Shown here: positions 1 through 4,914 of the stretch, piece by piece
How positions within the stretch are numbered: position 1 is the stretch's first letter
Layout: each line of letters begins with the position of its first letter
NCBI GenBank assembly: GCA_026984355.1
Contig: JALSSG010000017.1
Span: 1 to 5,381, forward strand
Direction of reading: 5' to 3'
Length of the DNA stretch: 5,381 nt
Source: Hydrogenothermaceae bacterium
GTDB lineage: Bacteria; Aquificota; Aquificia; Aquificales; Hydrogenothermaceae
Notes under the pieces: generated by a model
Database searches by the model: none
Told to the model about the DNA's origin: nothing
Seen by the model: the letters and a program-made list of their open reading frames with translations, nothing else
Program-made: the position numbers and the translations under genes

Positions 1-77
1 CCAAACTGGATATTTAGAAATTGCTGTTGTTCTTTATTTGGATAAAGCCGAAATCTGTAGGTGTATTCTACTATCAT
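1..77 (-). CDS. tnpB: TnpB/OrfB-family protein (IS200/IS605), N-terminal fragment cut by window edge
   Basis: Only the first 25 codons (plus 2 nt) are inside the window; the gene continues past position 1. The translation starts MIVEYTYRFRLYPNKEQQQF and goes on to LNIQF. This is the hallmark N-terminus of IS605 OrfB/TnpB proteins: a short basic-aromatic strand, then YRFRLYP, N/T-K-E-Q and a helix leading to a phenylalanine-glycine. TnpB proteins are RNA-guided DNA nucleases (the ancestors of Cas12) carried by IS200/IS605 elements. The guide (omega) RNA normally lies at the 3' end of the gene, outside this window. The ATG at 77 is preceded by an AAAGGG about ten nt upstream, an acceptable ribosome site. 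The same frame stays open upstream to about position 209, so a GTG at 140 is a less likely alternative start. Family assignment is fairly sure. Whether the gene is intact, and whether a tnpA accompanies it, cannot be seen. Confidence 0.85.
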   Translation of the reverse strand, partial: MIVEYTYRFRLYPNKEQQQFLNIQF

Positions 78-129
78 TTTCCAAAGCCCTTTCTTATTAT
101 AGAATAATTTAGAACGATAAAGGAAAGTT

Positions 130-143
130 CTGGCTTTCACCAG
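130..143 (-). repeat. Second small hairpin upstream of tnpB
   Basis: CTGG (143-140) and CCAG (133-130) form a 4-bp stem around a 6-nt loop. An overlapping alternative pairs GAAAG (138-134) with CTTTC (127-123). The two are mutually exclusive. Each is short enough to occur by chance, so I list it only because it lies in the presumed IS left end. Confidence 0.25.
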
Positions 144-152
144 TGTGCTGTA

Positions 153-174
153 TCCACTATTTAAAAAGAGTGGA
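153..174 (-). repeat. Imperfect palindrome/hairpin in the presumed IS left end
   Basis: On the minus strand TCCACT (174-169) can pair with AGTGGA (158-153) across a 10-nt AT-rich loop, giving a 6-bp stem. No T-run follows the stem, so it does not look like an intrinsic terminator. Its place, about 20 nt inside the presumed element tip and upstream of tnpB, is where IS200/IS605 elements carry the left-end hairpin bound by the HuH (Y1) transposase TnpA. Function is inferred from position only. Confidence 0.5.
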
Positions 175-192
175 ATTAGTACAAAAATTTTC

Positions 193-675
193 TTAAACTT
201 TCTTTTTCTTTAACAACATCTCACTGATTATAAATCCTACAATACCTATAGTTATAGCCATATCTGCTATATTAAAAGCAGGCCAGTGATATTTTCCTAT
301 ATGCAAATCTATAAAATCTCTAACTGAACCCAAAAATAATCTATCATACAGATTTCCCAAAGCACCACCAGCTATAAGAGCAAGAGAATAAAACTCTAAC
401 CTGGATAATTGATTTGATTTTTTATAAGCATAAAGAATTGTAGCAACTGCTGCCACTGAAGAAGCACCAATAAGGATAAGCTTTCTAATACTTTCTGGGG
501 CATTCGCCAGAATACCAAAGGCAGCTCCCTTATTCCACACAATAGTTAAATCAAAAAATTCAGGTATTATTGTGATGTTTCCAACACCTATAAATTTAAC
601 AGCCAGCCATTTTGTAAACTGGTCTAAAACAATTATAAAGACCACTAAACCTATAAATCTTTGAAAAGCCGTCAC
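193..675 (-). CDS. lspA: Lipoprotein signal peptidase (signal peptidase II)
   Basis: This inner-membrane aspartyl protease removes the signal peptide from diacylglyceryl-modified prolipoproteins, after Lgt and before Lnt. The 160-residue length is normal for the family. Four hydrophobic segments are visible, at about residues 6-24, 66-83, 94-107 and 136-153. Family blocks are in order: LDQFTKW (17-23), WNKGAAFG (47-54), GGALGNLYDR (103-112), GSVRDF (116-121) and FNIADM (134-139). The catalytic aspartates are D120 and D138, with conserved N48, N108 and R112 present. The start is GTG, inside the upstream dksA-like stop (GTGA, 4-nt overlap), which implies translational coupling. The Shine-Dalgarno is weak (AGGA about 10 nt upstream). 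The protein ends in a lysine run, LLKKKKV. It is the last gene before the presumed insertion element, and no terminator hairpin with a T-run follows it. LspA is normally essential or important in diderms, so this is likely a core gene. Confidence 0.97.
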   Translation of the reverse strand: MTAFQRFIGLVVFIIVLDQFTKWLAVKFIGVGNITIIPEFFDLTIVWNKGAAFGILANAPESIRKLILIGASSVAAVATILYAYKKSNQLSRLEFYSLALIAGGALGNLYDRLFLGSVRDFIDLHIGKYHWPAFNIADMAITIGIVGFIISEMLLKKKKV

Positions 676-1097
676 TCTATAATATTCCTGTCCTCGTCGT
701 TCTCAAAAGTAGTATTAGGAATAATATTGTAATAGTTTAAATCTTCATTAGATGAGAACATCTTCATAGTTTCTTCATTTTGACTACAATCAATACATAG
801 TCTTACCCATGGTATAGCTTCAAGCCTTTTCTCTCCAATCTCAGCTCCACACTCTTCACATATTCCATATGTACCACTTTCAATTTTCTTTAAAGCTAAA
901 TCTATCAAAAACAACGTTTCTCTCTCTGCGTGTGTAAGCTTATAGAAAGTTTCTCTATTTAGTTCTGAAGTTACTACATCAGCAGCATCTTCAACACCAT
1001 CTTTGTTGTTTAACTCTTCTGCAGAACTATTGTTGAGATGCTCTATTATAAGAGATCTCTTCTCTAAAAGTTCCTTTTTTATTTTCTCCAAATCCAT
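672..1097 (-). CDS. dksA: DksA/TraR-family C4 zinc-finger transcription regulator
   Basis: DksA-type proteins enter the secondary channel of RNA polymerase and, with (p)ppGpp, tune initiation at rRNA and amino-acid promoters. From the ATG at 1097 the product is 141 residues. It has an N-terminal helix (2-22), a coiled-coil hairpin (about 45-75) and a C4 zinc finger with cysteines at 80, 83, 101 and 104. The finger strongly resembles E. coli DksA (CEECGAEIG, then RLEAIP and LCIDC). The coiled-coil tip has D37-A-A-D40-V-V, matching the DxxDxA motif except that the Ala is Val. About 35 acidic, Asn-rich residues follow the finger, longer than the E. coli tail. An upstream in-frame TTG at 1112 is less likely as the start, because the strong site GGGAGG sits inside that extension 7 nt before the ATG. 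The gene overlaps lspA by 4 nt. It could be a DksA paralogue rather than the orthologue, so the symbol is a family-level call. Confidence 0.88.
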   Translation of the reverse strand: MDLEKIKKELLEKRSLIIEHLNNSSAEELNNKDGVEDAADVVTSELNRETFYKLTHAERETLFLIDLALKKIESGTYGICEECGAEIGEKRLEAIPWVRLCIDCSQNEETMKMFSSNEDLNYYNIIPNTTFENDEDRNIIE

Positions 1098-1104
1098 GAC
1101 GCTT

Positions 1105-1110
1105 CCTCCC
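1105..1110 (-). promoter_or_regulatory. Shine-Dalgarno deciding the dksA start
   Basis: GGGAGG on the minus strand, followed by the 7-nt spacer AAGCGTC and the ATG at 1097. It is a near-perfect match to the anti-Shine-Dalgarno at ideal spacing. It would be read as coding (Gly-Gly) if translation began at the TTG at 1112, so it supports the shorter protein. Confidence 0.85.
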
Positions 1111-1160
1111 AAAAACTAATTGAGTTATTAAAATAGTATTAAAACCAAAATTTACAACCT

Positions 1161-2186
1161 TTAACCTGTTTTTAAATTTTTAATTAAAGTTTCAATTGTT
1201 TCCTTACTAACTTTTTCATAATTTTCTATCTCTAAATTTTGCTTCAAATGTTCTTCTTTACTCATTCCAATAAGAACCGTACCTACCCCAGGAGTACTTC
1301 TTACAAATTGTATAGGTATTAAATTTTCCTTCGGAACTTTTAATATATCTTTTAAAGCCTCTGGCAAATTACTAAGCAATCTTCCTTGTAGTAAAGGAGC
1401 ACTTATGTATGTATAAATACCCAGTTTCTCACTTGCTTCAAGAGTAGACATTTTTTCTCCATTTATAGACTGATTTTTAAGAAAATATGCCTCTGGCATA
1501 GCCAAGTTATAAGGTAATTGAATAAATCTAAAATGGTGATTATCTCCAGCCACTTCATTTGCTAAGTTTACTATGTAAGGTAAATCTAAGAACTGTTTAT
1601 TAGATTCAGGAACTCTAAAACCGTTCCATGTTGCAAGACCGTAGAATTTAAGCTTTCCTTCTTGAACTTTTTCTTCAAGAAAAGAAAAAACAGATTTTAA
1701 TCTTTCATAAAAAACTTCTCTGGATAAAAATTGAAGCTGGTCTTCAGGATTATGAATAAAATAAACATCTATATAAGATGTTTTTAAATTTTTAAGACTC
1801 CTGTTAAAAGACCAGCTTATATATTTTGGAGTAAGAACATTTCCATACGGAGTTATATCACTTTTTGACAAAATTCCACTATCTAACAATTCTCTTCTAA
1901 ACCATTCTTGGGGATTTTTCGCATAATCTGAATCAACAGGGATATATCCACCTTTGGTAGATATAACTAAGTTATCCCTTTCTACCTGATATAATACCTC
2001 TCCTATAACTCTTTCACTTCTCATGTTCCTATAGTTTATAGCAGTATCTATAACATTAACCCCAAAACTGATAGCTTTTTTTATTGTGTTATAGTAGGAG
2101 TTATCTGTTTCTTTATCAGGATTTCCTAGATATGTTCCTAAACCAATTTCTGATAGTTTAAGGCTATAAAACGTTTTATAATTCAA
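1161..2186 (-). CDS. Aldo/keto reductase family oxidoreductase
   Basis: A 341-residue cytosolic NAD(P)H-dependent oxidoreductase of the (beta/alpha)8-barrel AKR superfamily. The full catalytic tetrad is recognisable: D47 and Y52 in IDTAINY, K78 in ISTKGG and H145 in YFIHNPE. Other family landmarks are the N-terminal SEIGLGTYLG (12-21), SERVIGEVL (57-65), the FIQLPYNL strand (221-228) and a C-terminal cofactor-binding block from STPG (297) through LIGMSK (305-310) to the HLKQN helix (313-317). GLATWNGFR (183-191) replaces the usual GVSNF-type block, typical of a distinct AKR subgroup whose substrate I do not know. The start is TTG, chosen because AAAGGGGG lies 7-8 nt upstream and the N-terminus then matches AKR proteins; the next in-frame Met (residue 55) falls past the catalytic Asp and Tyr. 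It lies 42 nt after wzz and 63 nt before dksA. The context gives no clear substrate: a sugar role linked to the capsule genes is possible but unsupported. Confidence 0.92.
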   Translation of the reverse strand: MNYKTFYSLKLSEIGLGTYLGNPDKETDNSYYNTIKKAISFGVNVIDTAINYRNMRSERVIGEVLYQVERDNLVISTKGGYIPVDSDYAKNPQEWFRRELLDSGILSKSDITPYGNVLTPKYISWSFNRSLKNLKTSYIDVYFIHNPEDQLQFLSREVFYERLKSVFSFLEEKVQEGKLKFYGLATWNGFRVPESNKQFLDLPYIVNLANEVAGDNHHFRFIQLPYNLAMPEAYFLKNQSINGEKMSTLEASEKLGIYTYISAPLLQGRLLSNLPEALKDILKVPKENLIPIQFVRSTPGVGTVLIGMSKEEHLKQNLEIENYEKVSKETIETLIKNLKTG

Positions 2187-2194
2187 TTAAAAAT

Positions 2195-2202
2195 CCCCCT
2201 TT
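2195..2202 (-). promoter_or_regulatory. Shine-Dalgarno supporting the TTG start of the aldo/keto reductase
   Basis: AAAGGGGG on the minus strand pairs well with the 16S tail (one G-U wobble) and stands 8 nt before the TTG at 2186. With no usable ATG nearby, it makes the TTG start convincing. Confidence 0.75.
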
Positions 2203-2215
2203 AATTTAAGCAAGG

Positions 2216-2245
2216 ATTATATATTAAATTATGCTGACATTTCAA
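2216..2245 (-). promoter_or_regulatory. Sigma70-type promoter candidate for the aldo/keto reductase-dksA-lspA unit
   Basis: On the minus strand TTGAAA (2245-2240, five of six consensus bases) and TATAAT (2221-2216, six of six) are separated by 18 nt. The -35 lies inside the last codons of wzz and the -10 just after its stop. Transcription would start near 2209, leaving a leader of about 23 nt that contains the Shine-Dalgarno. AT-rich DNA produces chance TATAAT boxes, but the paired boxes at correct spacing and a sensible distance from a gene make this the best promoter in the window. Read-through from the capsule genes is also possible, as no terminator is visible here. Confidence 0.5.
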
Positions 2246-3413
2246 CAGATTCTCTTCTTTTCCTTATGTTTTCAAGCCATTCTAAGAAAAATGCCAAAAA
2301 TATACCTAAAAATAAGGAAGATACACCAGCTACTGCCACCATTAGTTTTTTCTTAGGTTTTTCTGGTTTATCTGGTATAAACGCTTCATCTATTACCTGT
2401 ACATATAAATTTTCTTTTGATTCTTCAAATTTTGCCTGTTCATAAGCTTTTAAAAGAGCTTCATATACTGCTTCAGAAGTTTTTAGTTTTCTAAGTAAAT
2501 CCACATATTGAGTCATTTTTTCAGGTGCATCTGATATAGATGGAAATGCTCCTTTACTTTTTTCTTCAAGCTTCTTTATCTGAAGGTCTATAGCTCTTAA
2601 TTGTTCTTTTATCATACTTATCTTTGGATTATTATCTGATAGAGCTGATTCTAATTGCCTTAATTGAACCTGCAAGCTTATCTTTTGAGCGATAAGATTT
2701 GCATAAAGTTCCATTGTTCCCTTTAGCTGTTCTTTGGGCTCTATAAGTTTTGTTTTTCTCTGAAATTGAGCCAGTTGATACTGATACTGTTTGAGTTTTT
2801 CTTCTTCTTCTTTAAGCTGTTTTTCAAGAAAAATTCTATTTATTTTCGCCACTGTAAGTGCTTTTTCATTTAGTATTTTCTGCAGTTCATCAACATAGGT
2901 GTTTGCAATCTCTGCTGCTAATTTAGGATCTTTATAGTCTACTGAAATTGATATAACTCCAGTCTTTTTATCCTGTGAGATTGATATCATATCTTCAAAC
3001 TCTTCTAATGCTACGTTTAAAGGATTTCTATCTTCAGGAATTTCATCAAGCAAAACATCTATCAGATTTAATCTTTTTATTACATTTTCTTTAATAGTTC
3101 TACTATTTAAAACAGCCATAACTTTTTGAGATTCATCACTTTCCCCTAATGATATTCCTGCCATTGCCGCAAGTCCAGCAAGACTACCAAGAGGAGATTG
3201 ACTACTAGAAACAGGTATTACTGATGCAGTAGACCTATATATAGGAGTCATTATGAAGCTAATAATAGTAGTGAATATAACGGCAAATAAAAATAGGCCT
3301 ATTATTAATTTTTTTCTTTTTTTTAAAACAAGCCAAAGCTCATACAAATCTATCTCATCATCTTCAACATACTGCTGATAAGGTTGTAATTCCTGTTGTT
3401 TTTCTTTGTCCAT
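2229..3413 (-). CDS. Wzz/chain-length determinant-type polysaccharide co-polymerase
   Basis: An inner-membrane protein of the PCP family that sets chain length or couples polymerisation to export of capsule, O-antigen or exopolysaccharide. The N-terminal block DEIDLYELWLVLKKRKK (19-35) leads into a first membrane helix (about 36-55), ending in MTPIYRSTASV, as in Wzz domains. A Gly/Ala/Leu-rich stretch follows (75-90), then a periplasmic domain with a long coiled coil (about 195-285). A GNVR-like region (about 310-350) carries PDKPEKPKKK (347-356), the proline-rich motif before the second membrane helix (about 357-376). A short basic cytoplasmic tail ends the protein at residue 394. No Walker A or tyrosine-rich kinase tail follows, so it is not a fused BY-kinase. 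The start is ATG, with GGAGGA 11 nt upstream abutting the stop of the wzi-like gene (16-nt gap). It belongs to an operon with the two genes upstream of it. Confidence 0.93.
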   Translation of the reverse strand: MDKEKQQELQPYQQYVEDDEIDLYELWLVLKKRKKLIIGLFLFAVIFTTIISFIMTPIYRSTASVIPVSSSQSPLGSLAGLAAMAGISLGESDESQKVMAVLNSRTIKENVIKRLNLIDVLLDEIPEDRNPLNVALEEFEDMISISQDKKTGVISISVDYKDPKLAAEIANTYVDELQKILNEKALTVAKINRIFLEKQLKEEEEKLKQYQYQLAQFQRKTKLIEPKEQLKGTMELYANLIAQKISLQVQLRQLESALSDNNPKISMIKEQLRAIDLQIKKLEEKSKGAFPSISDAPEKMTQYVDLLRKLKTSEAVYEALLKAYEQAKFEESKENLYVQVIDEAFIPDKPEKPKKKLMVAVAGVSSLFLGIFLAFFLEWLENIRKRRESVEMSA

Positions 3414-3424
3414 ATTAAAACTTA

Positions 3425-3430
3425 TCCTCC
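3425..3430 (-). promoter_or_regulatory. Shine-Dalgarno of the wzz-like gene, sharing a base with the upstream stop
   Basis: GGAGGA on the minus strand begins with the final G of the TAG stop of the wzi-like gene (3432-3430) and stands 11 nt before the ATG at 3413. The spacing is slightly long but the match is strong. Confidence 0.7.
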
Positions 3431-4902
3431 TATATTCTATAGCTTACAGAAAATCCTAATATATAAAAAGTTTTATCCTCTTTAGTCATATCAAACTTGG
3501 TAGGTAAAGGGTTTTTATCATAATTATCTGTTTTATCAAGTCTGAAAAAACCTTCCAAGATAAAATGGTTTATTTTTTTATTTAATAAAAACTGTATATA
3601 ATATCTCGTCATTTTAACAGGATATTTAACCGTGTCTCTATCTCTTCCTGGCTGTTTAAATGCACCAATTTTGTATTCTAAAGAGGTACTATTATTAAAA
3701 TAGTATCTATGTTTAAAAAATAGACTTTGAATGTTTCTTCCATAAGGATAACCTAATGATAAACCTTTATATGTATAATTTTCATAATTATAGATGTGAT
3801 GAATAAAAAATCTGTCAGCAGTGCTTGTGTACTCTACTCTAAAAATAGATTTTCTTGTAGACAGTAATAAACCTATCTGATAACACCAATAATGAAATTT
3901 AATTCCAAATGGAAGTCTAAAATCTCCTTTATCTTCTTCTTGCCAGAAAGCTGTTATATCAGACCCTCCTTCAAGCCAGTAAAATTTAGCTATTTTTATA
4001 TCTTTAAACCATCTGTTAAGTGGTAGATATATAGAAATATCCCAGTGAGCAAAACTATCGTTATCAAATTTACCACCAGTAAGATTGTCTTTAGAAGAGG
4101 TTATTAAATCCCAGTATTCTAATAAACTATATCCAGGCCTTCCACTTCCTCCATAAAGAGTAGTTTTAGTCCCTCCAAACTCTATCCAGTCTTTAGGCTT
4201 CCATACTATTCTAAGTGCAAGTATATCTGGATTATCAACATCTTTTCTCTCTTCTATTAACCATCCTCTTATGAAAGAAAAATCCCATTTACCTAAAAAT
4301 TTTAACGGTTCTTCTGTCTGTATTTTAACCATAGGAAATGGATAAGCATTACTGGACATGAGCATTCCATATTCCCCAGGACCTAAATGGGCATTATCTC
4401 TTCCCAGTTCAAGAGAAAGCTTCCAGAATTTAAGCTTCAAATACCATCTTAAAAATTCAAATTTAGCATATTCTTTGTTCCAGTTTTGCCTAAGCTGATA
4501 ATACAAAATAAATCTTTTACCTAAAGATAAAAGTCCATCTTCCAATAAAAATAGATTAACACCTTTCCTTAGTTTAAGACCTGCCTGACCTTCTATAAAA
4601 GAATGTTCTTCATTGGTTATGTATAGTTTTGTTGTAAAGCTATTTAATGGTTTTAAGTATTTCATTGGATACTCAAAAGTATTTAAGTAAGGCTCTACTC
4701 TGTCTAAATTTTCCCCAAGTAAAAATAGTGCTTTATATCCACTAAAAGGCCTGATAGTAACATTTTGCTTTTTAGAGTTATAGGAAGATATAGCATTATC
4801 ATAAACTTCCTGCTCTTCTACGTTTAAATTTACCAAAGGATTTGCATATGAAAATACATAAAACGCACAAAAAATAAATATAAAATAAACCAATCTCATC
4901 AT
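3430..4902 (-). CDS. Capsule assembly Wzi-family outer-membrane protein
   Basis: A predicted 490-residue outer-membrane beta-barrel. In E. coli K30, Wzi anchors group 1 capsule to the surface. A signal peptide is clear: MMR, a hydrophobic core (4-17) and a likely cleavage after SYA (20/21). A helical periplasmic-type segment with RPFSGYKAL (51-59) follows. Then comes a long alternation of aromatic and polar residues typical of barrel strands, ending in FSVSYRI. Family-like motifs are GRDNAHLGPGEYG (167-179) and SSNAYPFPM (183-191), plus GYPYG (384-388). I match these by eye to the Caps_assemb_Wzi family, whose bacterial members are about this long. The terminal residue is Ile rather than the usual Phe of BamA-recognised barrels. 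The start is ATG (MM), with AGAGGT 6 nt upstream, starting inside the TAG stop of the export gene (10-nt gap). Substrate polysaccharide unknown. Confidence 0.87.
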   Translation of the reverse strand: MMRLVYFIFIFCAFYVFSYANPLVNLNVEEQEVYDNAISSYNSKKQNVTIRPFSGYKALFLLGENLDRVEPYLNTFEYPMKYLKPLNSFTTKLYITNEEHSFIEGQAGLKLRKGVNLFLLEDGLLSLGKRFILYYQLRQNWNKEYAKFEFLRWYLKLKFWKLSLELGRDNAHLGPGEYGMLMSSNAYPFPMVKIQTEEPLKFLGKWDFSFIRGWLIEERKDVDNPDILALRIVWKPKDWIEFGGTKTTLYGGSGRPGYSLLEYWDLITSSKDNLTGGKFDNDSFAHWDISIYLPLNRWFKDIKIAKFYWLEGGSDITAFWQEEDKGDFRLPFGIKFHYWCYQIGLLLSTRKSIFRVEYTSTADRFFIHHIYNYENYTYKGLSLGYPYGRNIQSLFFKHRYYFNNSTSLEYKIGAFKQPGRDRDTVKYPVKMTRYYIQFLLNKKINHFILEGFFRLDKTDNYDKNPLPTKFDMTKEDKTFYILGFSVSYRI

Positions 4903-4908
4903 TTAATT

Positions 4909-4914
4909 ACCTCT
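4909..4914 (-). promoter_or_regulatory. Shine-Dalgarno of the wzi-like gene, overlapping the upstream stop
   Basis: AGAGGT on the minus strand includes the last two bases of the TAG stop (4915-4913) of the export gene and lies 6 nt before the ATG at 4902. The terminating ribosome would sit on this site, which favours coupled re-initiation. Confidence 0.7.

Larger units (their letters stand above)
1..197 (-). mobile_element. Probable left end of an IS200/IS605-family (tnpB-carrying) element, partial
   Basis: The 115 nt between the lspA stop and the tnpB ATG hold no other gene but do hold two small hairpins (153-174 and 130-143). IS200/IS605 elements carry subterminal imperfect palindromes rather than terminal inverted repeats, so this fits their left end. 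On the minus strand the last bases of lspA read TTTAA, including the TAA stop. IS605 itself is known to insert 3' of TTTAA, so the element may start at about 192, immediately after the stop codon. The exact boundary is inferred: I cannot see the right end, and the element is cut at position 1. Insertion right behind an operon's last gene would leave lspA undamaged. Confidence 0.6.

Noticed and set aside
153..174. Intrinsic terminator of the dksA-lspA unit
   Set aside because: The stem (TCCACT/AGTGGA) has a large loop and is followed by ATACAGC rather than a T-run, so it fits an IS left-end palindrome better.
1133..1160. Promoter for dksA in the 63-nt gap (TACTAT as a -10)
   Set aside because: No acceptable -35 lies 16-18 nt upstream (AGGTTG, AAGGTT or AAAGGT). 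The box is of the kind expected by chance in AT-rich DNA.
2187..2228. Terminator between wzz and the aldo/keto reductase
   Set aside because: Only the weak AT-rich near-palindrome CTTAAATTAAAG is present. There is no GC-rich stem and no proper T-run after one.
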